Origin: Hsuehochloa calcarea
Taxonomy: Eukaryota > Streptophyta > Magnoliopsida > Poales > Poaceae
Reading direction: 5' to 3'
Length of the DNA stretch: 64,000 nt
NCBI GenBank assembly: GCA_036346395.1
Contig: CM070604.1
Span: 4,821,904 to 4,885,903, forward strand
The translations under genes were made by a program, and so were the position numbers. A model generated the notes under the pieces. That model was given only the letters and a program-made list of their open reading frames with translations, searched no databases and was not told the origin of the DNA. Positions 1-9,587 of the stretch are shown piece after piece; the first letter of the stretch is position 1; the number at the start of each line of letters is the position of its first letter.

Positions 1-1
1 T

Positions 2-511
2 CTCGCTCATGATGCGCATGAACGTCTTCGTGAGGCGCTCACCGTCGTCGCGGCGGCTGCGCTCGTCGCGCACCGACTGTGGCAGTGCGCGGCGACGGAG
101 CTCAGGAGAGACGTGGACGCGTACAAGGGGTGCGAGGAGGAGCTCCAGCAGCTGCTCGAGCTGTCCAGCAACGTCACGGCTATGTTGTTTGCCGGCTGGT
201 TCGGCATGGCCTTCTTCCACTTCCAGAATTACCCGGAGGAGGCCCGCCACGCGTGGTCCTTGCCCTCTGTCTCTGAGTACCTTACTTTCTTCACCTCCGT
301 CGCGGCGTCGCTCATGCTGCTCAAAGCCGTACCGCGGTCGCTGGAGCCGTGCCCGCGGCCGGCGAGGGAGCTCAAGGTGCTGATATGCTTGCTCGTCCTA
401 GGCGTCGTGACGACGGCGCTCCTGATCGCGGCGTCCAAGGTGGGCAGCTACGCGGCGCTGGCGCTCGTCCCCGAGGCGGTCGCCCTCGCGGCGTGTGCGC
501 TTGAAAATTAA
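2..511 (+). CDS. 5'-partial multi-pass membrane protein, 3' end replaced by a retrotransposon LTR
   Basis: The frame is open from the left window edge, so the real start lies outside. The visible 169 residues contain several hydrophobic segments (around SSNVTAMLFAGWFGMAFF, YLTFFTSVAASLMLL and LKVLICLLVLGVVTTALL), and a fifth is cut off. The protein is therefore a multi-pass membrane protein, preceded by a charged helix rich in Glu, Leu and Gln. I do not recognise the family and assign no function. Third codon positions are strongly G/C, as in genuine grass genes. The last host base is about 500: the final Glu and Asn codons and the TAA stop come from the first bases of the LTR that starts at 501. 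The copy is therefore C-terminally truncated. Just beyond the element, at 2376-2385, a short in-frame tail ending in TGA could be the original C-terminus (inference). Confidence 0.6.
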   Translation, partial: LAHDAHERLREALTVVAAAALVAHRLWQCAATELRRDVDAYKGCEEELQQLLELSSNVTAMLFAGWFGMAFFHFQNYPEEARHAWSLPSVSEYLTFFTSVAASLMLLKAVPRSLEPCPRPARELKVLICLLVLGVVTTALLIAASKVGSYAALALVPEAVALAACALEN

Positions 512-810
512 TCTAGACTTGTCAAGTATAGAGTGTTAAGATCCTAATGCAATCAGCATCGGATCAATTTAGTTTATTTCTTTTGTTAGACTTTTTATAT
601 TTAGTTTTGGTTTTCTAATGTGAGTCCGAGTAGGTTTACGAATTGGATTAAAGAATCCAATTCCTTAACCTATATAAAAGCACATATGCTCTTATAACTT
701 GAACATCAAGAGGAATAGAACAAGAGAAATTCAGAAAATCTGCTGTTGATCCGGCGGCACAAAAAATTTCTTATGTTCTTACGTGTGTTCATCTTCGGTC
801 TAGACCAACA
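501..810 (+). repeat. 5' LTR of gag-only element 1
   Basis: This is a direct copy of 2054-2375. It holds a TATA-like stretch (tatataaaag, about 671-680), so transcription probably starts near 700. It ends TCTAGACCAACA directly before the primer binding site. Relative to the 3' copy it carries a 12-bp deletion near 636, where the phrase 'tcctacttagaa' is missing. Confidence 0.85.
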
Positions 811-951
811 ATTGGTATCAGACCAAGGTGCAAGAAGGCACGGTGCGAGGAGAAGCTGTGCGGCGCGGACGGCAACGCGTGGCTCGGTCGGGCAACGACG
901 GCTCTCGGCGGTTGCGGCACTACGCCTCGGGCGCACGAGGTGTAGCGCGTC

Positions 952-1830
952 ATGTCGCAGCAGATGCCGTCCACGCAGAAGTTCGTGGACAGTGACGACA
1001 CCTCGGACACGGCGGCATCCAAGGCACCGACGAAGGTGGGTTCGGTAACCTTCCAATACTTGATGCTCACTGAGACCAACTATGGCTCTTGGGCGGTGAA
1101 GATGAAGGTGTTCATACGCGCACAAGGGGTGTGGGCGGCGGTGGAAGGCAAAGAGCTGGTCGATGAGCGTAAGGACCAGATGGCTCTCGCCGCCATATTC
1201 CAAGCCGTGCCCGAGGCCATGATGATGTTCTTGGCCGAATATGAGACGACCAAGGAGGCTTGGGACACTTTGAAGGAGATGCACGTCGGCGCTGACCGCG
1301 TCAAGGAGGCACGAGCGCGGACTCTCATGAGTGAGTTCGATGTAATGAAAATGAAGGAGACCGAGTCCATCAATGACTTCGTCATGAAGCTGACCGCCAT
1401 CATCAACGAGATTCGTGTCCTCGGAGACAAGATGGAAGAGCGCACCGTCGTGAAGAAGTTTCTTCGTGCCATGCCCGAAAAATTCTTGCCGATCGTCTCC
1501 ACCATTGAGCAATTTGCTGATATGAAGACGATGACGATTGTGGAGGTGGTTGGGCGACTGAAAGCATACGAGGAACGCACAAAGGGACGGCGACACAACG
1601 AGGAAGGTGAGCATCTACTACTCACTCGTGGCGAGTGGGAATCCAGGTCTAATAAAGAGGGCGCCAACAACTCTGGCATGAAGAATCGCAAGTTCGACAA
1701 GACGAAAATTCGCTGCTACAACTGTCAGGACTACGGGTACTTCGCTTCTGAATGTCGTAATCCCAGAAAGGAGAAAGCAGAGACGCATTTAATTGTGGCT
1801 GATGCTGAATACGAGCCGGCGTTACTCTGA
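952..1830 (+). CDS. Copia-type Gag protein (DUF4219/UBN2, zinc knuckle)
   Basis: The 292-residue ORF is intact and starts at ATG 952, the first ATG of the frame. About residues 35-65 match the DUF4219 pattern (YLMLTETNYGSWAVKMK). About residues 65-210 are the UBN2 gag-polypeptide domain, with hallmarks such as ETTKEAWDTLKEMHVG and the 'ERTVVKKFLRAMPEKF' segment. A zinc knuckle follows at C255-C258-Y263-C268: the canonical CX2CX4HX4C has Tyr where His is expected, a single C-to-T change. The ORF stops just after an EPALL motif, where autonomous copia polyproteins run on into protease. It would package RNA into virus-like particles in the cytoplasm. Whether it binds RNA normally without the His is open. 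Confidence 0.85.
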   Translation: MSQQMPSTQKFVDSDDTSDTAASKAPTKVGSVTFQYLMLTETNYGSWAVKMKVFIRAQGVWAAVEGKELVDERKDQMALAAIFQAVPEAMMMFLAEYETTKEAWDTLKEMHVGADRVKEARARTLMSEFDVMKMKETESINDFVMKLTAIINEIRVLGDKMEERTVVKKFLRAMPEKFLPIVSTIEQFADMKTMTIVEVVGRLKAYEERTKGRRHNEEGEHLLLTRGEWESRSNKEGANNSGMKNRKFDKTKIRCYNCQDYGYFASECRNPRKEKAETHLIVADAEYEPALL

Positions 1831-1837
1831 TGCTAAG

Positions 1838-1975
1838 TTGAGTCTGGGACGTTGAGGAGGTGTGTTTGCCGTCCTGAGTCGAGTCTGTTGAGTTGAGTAT
1901 GAGACGTTGAGGAGGTGTGTTCACCGTCCTGAGTTGTGTCCGGAATGTTGAGGAGGTGTGTTCGCCATCCTGTGC
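1838..1975 (+). repeat. Three tandem copies of a 40-55 bp unit in the 3' UTR of element 1
   Basis: The phrase GTTGAGGAGGTGTGTT followed by a C-rich 'gccgtcctgag' block occurs three times between the gag stop and the 3' LTR, with small changes. The same unit recurs in the unrelated-LTR element at 45,148-46,351. Confidence 0.75.
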
Positions 1976-2051
1976 CGAGTATCAGTTGGGCAAGTTGTAG
2001 TTGAGACCGACTGCTGCAACAAGTTAGAGTCGGCAAGTCTAGATTAGGGGT

Positions 2052-2375
2052 TGTTGAAAATTAATCTAGACTTGCCAAGTATAGGGTGTTAAGATCCTGA
2101 TGCAATCAGCATCGGACCAATTTAGTTTATTTCCTTTGTTAGGTTTTCCATATTTAGTTTTGGTTTCCTAATGTGAGTTCGAGTAGGTTTCCTACTTAGA
2201 AACGAATTGGATCAAAGAATCCAAGTGCTTAGTCTATATAAAGGCACCTATGGTCTTGTAACTTGAACATCAAGAGCAATAGAGCAAGAGAAATTCAGAA
2301 AAGCTGCTGTTGATCTGGTGGCACAAAAAAATTTCTTGTGCTCTTGCGTGTGTTCATCTTCGGTCTAGACCAACA
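2052..2375 (+). repeat. 3' LTR of gag-only element 1
   Basis: It starts TGTTGAAAAT after a G-rich tract and ends CCAACA. It matches the 5' LTR apart from scattered substitutions and the 12-bp insertion. A second TATA-like stretch (tatataaagg, about 2237) lies in it and could drive read-out into the ORF at 2402. Confidence 0.85.
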
Positions 2376-2401
2376 CCCTTCTCCTGACTAGCGTGAGCTC
2401 G

Positions 2402-2776
2402 ATGGATCGTTACGTGCAAAACCCGCCGCGAAGGCAATGGACGAACCCGATGATGCCGGTGCGCTTGCCAACCTCCGGCCCGGCGCTGTACCCTGGACGG
2501 CTTGACTCGTCCTCGTTTGTGACCATGCTGTTCGCGGTCTGCTTTCTCGGCTTGGCGGTGTGGCTCTTTGGGTGCCTTAGGTGCACTTCACTGTGCACTG
2601 CCGGGGCCGGGGAGACGGGAGGGCGACGAGTGGCAGCGGGTCGGGACGACGGCGAGTGCGCTTCATCGCGGCAAATGCAGCCTGTGGCGGTGAGACGCGA
2701 GGCGACGGGTGGCAGCGGGCGGCACTGCTGCCGTCCCGACGACAAAGAAGTTGCTACGAACCGAGCACCGAGGTGA
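2402..2776 (+). CDS. Possible small single-TM protein ORF, hypothetical
   Basis: This 124-residue ORF starts at ATG 2402, 27 bp after the element-1 LTR. Residues 1-35 are Pro/Arg-rich and polar. Residues about 37-62 (FVTMLFAVCFLGLAVWLFGC) form a convincing membrane helix. The remainder, from about residue 68, is Gly/Arg/Ala-rich and looks like translation of a GC-rich repeat (2590-2900) rather than a conserved domain. I do not recognise it. It may be a truncated gene whose 3' half was replaced, or the 5' end of a neighbour of the membrane gene at the left edge. Confidence 0.3.
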   Translation: MDRYVQNPPRRQWTNPMMPVRLPTSGPALYPGRLDSSSFVTMLFAVCFLGLAVWLFGCLRCTSLCTAGAGETGGRRVAAGRDDGECASSRQMQPVAVRREATGGSGRHCCRPDDKEVATNRAPR

Positions 2777-3660
2777 CATGTGGGCGCCGGCACTGGCACT
2801 GCTGGCGGCGGCGGCGAGTGCTGCTGCCGTCACCCACGGCAGCAGGTCGCCCGCTGCGGCCACCGACGGCAGCAGGTGTATACGGGGGGCCAGATTAGGA
2901 ATTTCGCTGCTAGAGGGGCCAGAACGGGAATTTCCCTACGGCATACGGCCAAAATAGTCCAGTCTTCATGGAAGCTCTATCTTGAACCATTTGGGTTTTC
3001 ACGTGCTACACCACGACCTTAGAGATAACTCACACACATCTTATATTACTTTTCTATGCTCGATGATGGTTACCATTTACCACCACTAGGCTTACTGTTG
3101 TGCACAACATGGGATCAAAAGCAGGCTATCCGAAAGAAAATGTATATTAACTAAAAACATATGCCAATGTCTATATATGTTCTATGACATGGTACTGCAT
3201 ATTAACTTATTAATATCTTAGTTTAACTATACTCAGTGCACGTAGCAGTATGCCACCACTCGATATGTTTGGTCACAGTATAACCACACCCATGATTGTC
3301 TGACCCACTTACTTATATTGCCATTTATTGCCGAATAATCCATACAATACATAGCTGACAGCCACAACTATCACATCTACAAACCAGTTTACTCTTATCG
3401 ACTTCATATAATTCAAAACAGATTTATTTCTAATTCATCTAATACGAACACCAAAACTCTATTAGTCCTCCTCGTCATGTTTCATGTAGTGCTACTCCTT
3501 TCCTGATCATGATCACTACTATGTGTACTCTACTTCGGATTGCAGATTGCTGCTTGTCATGTCGCTTTCAGGGATGGTCCTTGGTCCTGACCACGATTGC
3601 TTTCTTGTCGATCTCCAGGCCGGGTTAGTTTTAGAATCTAACAAATATTGCATTTACATT
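2777..3660. other. No gene recognised; GC-rich inverted motifs, then AT-rich spacer
   Basis: The stretch 2780-2960 contains several GGCAGCAG/CTGCTGCC blocks in both orientations and then turns into unremarkable AT-rich DNA. I see no coding signal. Confidence 0.5.
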
Positions 3661-3957
3661 AGGTCATGAGCATTCCTTGATCCACATGGCCCGTTTCAGT
3701 ATGAAATTGGGCCCATTTAGCAAGTGGAGCTTGAAGGTATCAGTGCCAGGTGGAGTGGTGGACTGCAGCTCATCTGTCACTGTCAGAAACCCTCCTCGTC
3801 AGCTAGACAGTCGGCCTGCGGCTGCCGAGAGTGCCGAATGCCTCCTACATTCTCGAAGATTCGTCCGAGATTAACAAAAATTGAAAATGAAAATGAAAAT
3901 GGTTGCCTTTCCTCGCAAGACAGAAGCTTCGGGATAAGCAGACTCGGTCAATCACTC

Positions 3958-3963
3958 TATATT
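3958..3963 (+). promoter_or_regulatory. TATA-like box upstream of the small membrane-protein gene
   Basis: TATATT lies about 115 bp before the ATG at 4078, with a C/T-rich leader (ctcttctccgccgcc) between. The spacing is normal for a grass gene. Confidence 0.4.
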
Positions 3964-4077
3964 ACTTGCGCGTGTGGCGTGTCGGTGGAGCTTCACGATC
4001 CTCTTCTCCGCCGCCGGCTTGCACACCTAGCTAGTCACCTCGCTCGATCCGACCTCCCCACCGATCATCGCCGACCG

Positions 4078-4323
4078 ATGGAGCGTGTGCAGGGGGAGAA
4101 CTACGTCGTCGTCAACAATAACAACCAAAAACTCGCCACCGTCCCTGATGCAGGGACCCTGGCGAGGTGCGGCTGCCTCCTGATTGCCTTGGCCGTGGTG
4201 GCCGACTGGACCGGCCTCGCCGACGGCCAAGGGGCGGCCTTTTTCGACTACGTGCTTCTGCTGCTCGGCTGCGGCTTCCTCTACCTCGCGATGCTCGCAC
4301 CAGCCAAACCCAAGGCGATCTGA
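4078..4323 (+). CDS. Small two-TM membrane protein, hypothetical
   Basis: The 81-residue protein starts at ATG 4078 and ends in TGA. The frame is open further upstream, but I chose this ATG because a TATA-like box and a typical leader lie before it and the codon bias starts here. Residues 1-28 are polar with an Asn run. Residues about 30-46 (CGCLLIALAVVADWTGL) and 54-72 (AFFDYVLLLLGCGFLYLAML) are hydrophobic helices, and the tail is short and basic (APAKPKAI). GC-rich third positions favour a real gene. I do not recognise the family. It could also be a fragment of a larger membrane-protein family. Confidence 0.5.
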   Translation: MERVQGENYVVVNNNNQKLATVPDAGTLARCGCLLIALAVVADWTGLADGQGAAFFDYVLLLLGCGFLYLAMLAPAKPKAI

Positions 4324-5370
4324 TCCTTGCTGAGCATTTTGAAGGCCCACGGGAACCGGCGTGCCACGTGCGTACCATCATCATCGGTCTACGAGTAAGC
4401 TTTACCGTGTCTTGTGCGTCCTGTTTTCTTCAGTTTGAGATTGTCGTCAGATGCGTCCTGCTGTCAGTTTGAGATTGTCCTTCCATGTCTGCTGGGTGAA
4501 GTAGCAGTACTGTTTGGTACTGATCCCAGATTAGAAAGATAGGGTGCTTAATTACAAGTTTGTCCGTGGGATGATTCGAGTTGAGGCTTTAATTTGCATC
4601 GATGGGAGGAAATTGTGATGTTTAGTTTTGTTGAGTACTCCATGTTTGTAAAGTTGCATCCCTCGTGTTCCAATTTGTGAGCACCTAGTACTAGTAGGGA
4701 GTGCATGAAATTGGTTCCTGACTACTGCTACTCTTCTGTCGTCACGCCCTCACACGACATCAAAGGACTGTCTCCTTACAGTTTTTCTTGCCGACTGCTC
4801 TGTACTGAACAAACCATCGTCATCCCCTCAATAATCCTAGAATGCATCGTATTCGGGTCATGGCTTCAGAAAAGGAACAAGCAAAATAAGTTCTAGTTTC
4901 CTTTTAGGTCATTTTACGCAGTCCTATCAAGCTTTTTAGTTGTGCAATTGCTAACATAACGCTGAACTCAAATCTCTATGATATGCCTCCAATTTTCTAA
5001 AACTAGTACTTGGCAACCCTGTTAAGACTCTTCTCTTGTATAATTGCGTTTATACTGTCATATTCAAGCAAGATAACTAAAATTACCTCTCCAGGATAGA
5101 TTCAAAAAAGCGCCTTAAACCAACCTGGTATGGACTTGCCATCATTGCCATCTGTTAAACAAACTAGTTACTTGCCCCGTGCGTTGCTCAGAACATCTCA
5201 TGTGTTGCTCAGAGGGTTGACGTTATGAATATAGCTGCAGATTAAAAACGAGGAAATTTAGAAATTGCAAAAATGAAAGCATGTGTCTGGAATGCATCAA
5301 ACATGCACGAATGTCACAGAAACAAAAGTAAAACTCAGGCATCAAACTCTGTAACATGCATAAGATTAAC
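4324..5370. other. 3' flank of the small gene; nothing else recognised
   Basis: AT-rich non-coding sequence. The first few hundred bases are presumably the 3' UTR of the 4078-4323 gene. No transposon ends seen. Confidence 0.4.
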
Positions 5371-5379
5371 GGAGAAAAT

Positions 5380-5735
5380 TGGAATAAAGAAGGTACCGTC
5401 TACAACTCATTGTTATACGAGACGGCGGAGAAACGACGAAGTAAACAAGAATCAATCGCAGAGAGACACGAGATTTAACGTGGAAAACCCTCACAATGCG
5501 AGAGGGAAAAACCACGGGCGCCAGCCAGCAACAATCTTCACTATATCGGGGTGAGGTTACAACGCCGGGGATTTACAACTCTGATTTCTTATCCCAAACG
5601 GCGGCGGCTTACAGGGAATATATAGATCTGGGAAACCCTAAGTCGACTAGGATCCGCTCCGGCCCTAAGCCTCCGGCGACGGGCTTCCGCTACGCTTCGT
5701 CCAGAAGCTGGCCTAATTGATGTATAGAATTTGGA
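5380..5735 (-). repeat. Reverse-strand copia LTR remnant (R/U5-like part)
   Basis: Read on the minus strand, the segment has a TATA-like start (ctatatattccctg near 5620) and then the 'ggctggcgcccgtggtttttccc' and 'gggttttccacg' phrases found in the transcribed part of many plant copia LTRs. No second LTR or coding region is attached, so it is a fragment. Confidence 0.45.
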
Positions 5736-7260
5736 TCACAAATCAACACTCATGTCATGTACAACTCATTAATTACTACCCACAAATCGATTTTTAACTG
5801 TTGATCATCTTACAACTCATTGATTTGCAGGATCAATGCCCCCAGTGAAACATCTAGTAAATGCAAGGACAAAAGTTTATAGTTATTTACACATGGAATT
5901 ATTATTATCTCCAAAGAAATCTGATCTACAACTAATGGAAACTACAAAACCCAGATTTTGTCATTTTAAACAAAAATCTATCTGCATCATGTCACGGCCT
6001 TCACATTGAAGAGTAGATGCGATATCAAAAGGTATGGGCCAAGCATTCAGGTAACACAAATTGTACTGCTCTTGGGATTCAGGTAACACAAATTGTACAA
6101 CTCTTGGTATATAAACCAGGATAAAGATACAATTTTGTAATAAAGGGATTGTTCAATGCACATTTATTTGGTAGTAAGCAGAATATGGGATTTGATTGAA
6201 TCTTTGTAATGCACCATGAAATATGGGAAGCGGGATATGTTAAATATCTTTGTAATGCACAATGGAAATCGGTCTGCTGGAAAGCTTTCCAAGGTTCACT
6301 TCAATTGCATCATGTATAAATTATAAGAACACTGAAGTTTTTCTTTACTTTTCCTTGCTTGGAGATCCATAAATGAAAGATAATACAGAAGATTTCTGGC
6401 ACCAGGCTGTTCATTTTTTTCTTTACATTGTTACATGCGTTTTTTATTGGAATTCAGGACTTAATAGGATTTCTGGCACCAGGCTGTTCATTTTTTTTCC
6501 TGAGTTTTGTTGGATATATATGGTATAGTGGAAAATGACCAGTTGTAGTTCCAATTTGGGATGTTGTCATGCGCCTTAGGGGTTGCCAAGTCACAAACCA
6601 TGCATATACACCACAACTCCTCCCTTAGGCTTGTTTGGATATACTGTAATACGGCTCAATCCTTTCGGATCGACGGAGAATTCAAACTAAAATCCCTTCC
6701 AATCCGAGCAAGCCCTCACTGCAATCTCCCTCTCCAGGAGATGTACCAACCAGTTCCATGAGCTTCCCTACTTCATGTAGCTCCCATGTCTGCTGTGAAT
6801 GTTCAGAGTTAGAGATCTTAGTAAAAGGTGTGTTCAGAGGCTTATCATTAAGGATCACACGAATAGGGCAAAGGTCTTGATTGGCCACAAAATTTTGTTT
6901 CGTGGGGATTTTGTGGTTTCAGGATGCATACCTCTGAGTGATGTCTGCTCAACATTCAGAAAGTGCAAAGGCAGCACAACGAACAATTCCAGTATCAAAA
7001 TCTGTACACACACTAGATTTCAAAAAGAAAAAAAAATGTACACACAGCAAGACCACATGAATTATCACCAAATTAAAACGCACGGGCAATATCAGAATAC
7101 AGAGGCACTTTAGGTCTGCTATCATGAAATACAATCTGGCATGCATACCTGGACTAATCTACGGACATCCGGGCTAAAAATTGAAAGCTCTCCAAGCACA
7201 AGTTATGGAGCAAGAACTGATCATGAATAGAAGTCCATCGATTTGTTGCTGCCTGGATTG
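5736..7260. other. Non-coding spacer with a short direct repeat
   Basis: AT-rich sequence without credible ORFs. The 28-base phrase beginning 'atttctggcaccaggctg' occurs at about 6392 and again at about 6468, a local duplication. Confidence 0.4.
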
Positions 7261-7264
7261 GGAA

Positions 7265-7660
7265 GGAGCGAGTGAGAGAAAGGAAGAATGCTCACGCGTG
7301 CGCCCCATCCCCTTCCCCTCCCTCCTCCCTCACACACACTCTCTCCCTCTGTCGTCCTCCAAGGCAACCATCGGTGTCATTCTCTTACTCTCTCCTCTCT
7401 CTCTCCATCAATTCTCACTCCACCGGCGAGCGGGAGGAGTATGCCGTGGATGCCCCCGGCGAGGACCGTCCACGGTCAGATCAGCTCTGGCCAGCCCACC
7501 GTCGCCGGACCTCGTCGTCCCCGAGGGTGCCGCCGCCATACCTTCCTTGGACTGAGCACACAGCTGCCGAATCGATCCTCCCTCGATGCCCGGCTCCATC
7601 GAGGTGCAGTAGATCTGTGCTCAGGTGACGAGGGGATCGTGGTGTGAACTAGATCGTTCG
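7265..7660 (+). other. GC/CT-rich exon-like segment, no identifiable product
   Basis: A pyrimidine-rich leader (ccctccctcctccctcacac) followed by GC-rich sequence looks like the first exon of a grass gene, but three frames are open over similar lengths and none has a recognisable domain. It lies just inside a CACTA terminus (7903) and may be a captured host-gene fragment. Confidence 0.3.
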
Positions 7661-7744
7661 AACGCTGGGTCGGGCTTCAGTCTGATATTTATGCCTGCAC
7701 AAGCCGTTTTCGAAGTTTCCGCATCTATTTTTAATTTTTTTAAT

Positions 7745-7903
7745 AAGAAAAGCTATCACCGACGGTTATTATTTACAACCGTCTGTAATGTAATAGTTTT
7801 TCACAGACGGTTCAAAAAACGTCTGTGGTGATTTTATATCATCACAGACATTTTTTCACAAACGGTTCAAAAACTGTCTGTGATTACCCTCTCTGTAGTA
7901 GTG
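7745..7903 (-). mobile_element. CACTA transposon terminus with subterminal repeats
   Basis: The minus strand from 7903 reads CACTACTACAGAGAGGG, a CACTA terminal inverted repeat. Within 160 bp are four to five copies of the CAGACGGTT/AACCGTCTG subterminal motif in both orientations, which is where CACTA transposases bind. I did not find the matching opposite end in the window, so the extent of this element is unknown. Confidence 0.75.
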
Positions 7904-8289
7904 TGTGCCACATGTCCCTAGAATCGACGACAGTTGTATGTGTATGCGTGTTGATATCGCAATGGCTACCATGAAGCAATAATTGAGGAGAATTAGAATA
8001 TAACTATGTAGTAAAGTATTGCATTGGAATGGGTAGCAGTTGAGATAAATACTTTTTTTGCTTCAACCTCTAATATAAACCAAAAATCTTGATCGATCCC
8101 TCCAATATAACCGTGGTAAAGTAATGTATTCTCGTCGTTGACTCCAAGCGTTCCTGCACAACAATACATCAAGAAATCGATTTCGGATGCAAATTCTTTG
8201 CAACTTAATCCATGTTAGCCAAACACATGCATCATGCCACACATATGCACTAATCCCATGACACTGGCCGATTCCACAAAATCCAGCAC

Positions 8290-8660
8290 ACTCATTGTGC
8301 TTGAACTCACCATGGGTGGTCAGACCGTCGGCCCTTGGCCGGTTTGACCATACTCCTGGTAATAGGGGACTAGTCAGAATGCCACCGGTCTGACCGCCAA
8401 CCAACGGCCAGTCATACCTTCTCAATTCCAGAAAACATCCATCTCTAGACTTTTTGGCAAATCTCTATCCAGTTTTGCGTCCAATCTCTATTTTTCAATA
8501 GCATCTGGTCCAAATACATCCCTAAACACTCACACACAAGTGTCTGGTGCCCAATTCTCCAAAGCTACATCTCTGTCACCCCGACCGGTTAGACCGCTCG
8601 GCAATGACCGGTCAGACCACCCCTATAGTCAGTCAGACCACCGGTCAACTAATAGCAGAT
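8290..8660. repeat. GGTCAGACCG-rich repeat region, copy 1
   Basis: The palindromic decamer GGTCNGACCG and variants recur about eight times. The same arrangement, with related flanking sequence (gttcctgcacaacaata versus cacctgcacagcaatag), is found at 30,480-30,980, so both belong to one dispersed family. No coding capacity. Confidence 0.6.
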
Positions 8661-9089
8661 CAACAATTTGCAAATCGTTGAATTCACTACTCAACACAGA
8701 TGCCAACTGTTCATCACTTAAACTTGGATCAAACCACGTAGTCTCTGCAACAAATCACAAACTTGCTACGCCTGGTAGCCTCCAGTCGTGTTGGCTAGTT
8801 GTCAGTCCCGTACCATGTGCGCAAACATCTGCTGCTGTATAGCAGCGTAATTTCTGTTACGAATAAGTGAACCTGAACTTTACTACTCGTGCTCTGTGAT
8901 GCTTGCTTCCTATGAAAATTGCTCGTGGTATGTGGTTTCGTTACTGATGAGTTCTATCCCGCGAAAACTCACGCGTGTTATCCTCGAATCAGAACCACCA
9001 ATTGGTAGTAGCTCAGGTGTGGTATGTAGGCATTGCCGCTCTTGACTGCATTCCAACGGATGGTGTTCTATTGTACCACCCGTTGAGAC
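8661..9089. other. Unassigned spacer before gag-only element 2
   Basis: No gene. An isolated 'accaccaattggtagtagctc' near 8995 faintly resembles a primer binding site, but no LTR precedes it. Confidence 0.35.
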
Positions 9090-9567
9090 TGTTAGTTATA
9101 ATCTTGATTTCTTAGTTAAGTGTCTAGACATGTTAGTTTGGTGATTTGTATTACATGTTTCTTTCAAAGCTCTGTACACGTGCAGAGTGTGTTTTAGTTG
9201 TATGAGTTATCTAGTCTCCAGAGAATGCATGCAGCTGCATGAGTTAGTTGGGCACGCGAGTCTCCTGCGTGAGAACCGCCGGTCATGGGTTAGTGGCTGC
9301 ATGAGTTAGTTGGGCACGCGAGTCTCCTGCGTGAGAACCGCCGGTCATGGGTTAGTTGCGAGAGAGAGAATCGGTCAAGGGAACCGGCTTGAGTTGAGTC
9401 TGCATGCATGTGTATAAAGCTCATCATGTTCATTTGTTTCAGTTGAGGAGTTGAATAACAGAAGTGTGTTTGTGTTCTTCTACCTCCAGTAGCGTGAAAG
9501 TATTTGTCTCTTGAGAGAGATAGAAAATACAAGAAAGAGAATGAGAAATCTTGAGAGATTTCCAACA
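9090..9567 (+). repeat. 5' LTR of gag-only element 2
   Basis: A direct copy of 10473-10951. It contains two head-to-tail 62-bp units (9235-9296 and 9297-9358), each beginning CTGCATGAGTTAGTTGGGC. The same duplication is present in the 3' LTR. Confidence 0.9.
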
Positions 9568-9569
9568 AT

Positions 9570-9581
9570 TGGTATCAGAGC
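9570..9581 (+). promoter_or_regulatory. Primer binding site (initiator Met-tRNA)
   Basis: TGGTATCAGAGC, complementary to the 3' end of plant initiator tRNA-Met, two bases after the 5' LTR. It is the standard priming site for copia reverse transcription. Confidence 0.9.
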
Positions 9582-9587
9582 GAGGAG

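Larger units (their letters stand above)
501..2375 (+). mobile_element. Gag-only (TR-GAG-like) Ty1-copia retrotransposon, element 1
   Basis: Two near-identical direct repeats of about 310-324 bp (501-810 and 2052-2375) end in CAACA. The 3' copy begins TGTTGAAAAT, whereas the 5' copy lacks the first TG. Right after the 5' LTR is a Met-tRNA-type primer binding site (TGGTATCAGA, from 813), and a purine-rich tract (about 2043-2050) precedes the 3' LTR. The interior codes for gag only; there is no protease, integrase or reverse transcriptase, and no room for them in 1.2 kb. This matches the plant class called TR-GAG, non-autonomous elements mobilised by another element's polymerase. I see no matching target duplication (GCGC side versus CCCTT side), so one flank may have been rearranged. 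Confidence 0.85.

Noticed and set aside
706..1700. Minus-strand frames of 302 and 206 codons
   Set aside because: They are mirror frames of the gag gene of element 1 and its LTR; no domains, and the plus strand explains the sequence.
2385..2385. Idea that 2376-2776 is the continuation of the membrane gene at the left edge
   Set aside because: The frame in direct continuation stops at once (TGA at 2383-2385); the 2402 ORF has its own ATG and a single TM segment, so it is kept separate.
8063..8842. Frames of 120 and 100 codons near 8.1-8.8 kb
   Set aside because: They run through the GGTCAGACCG repeat and have no recognisable product.
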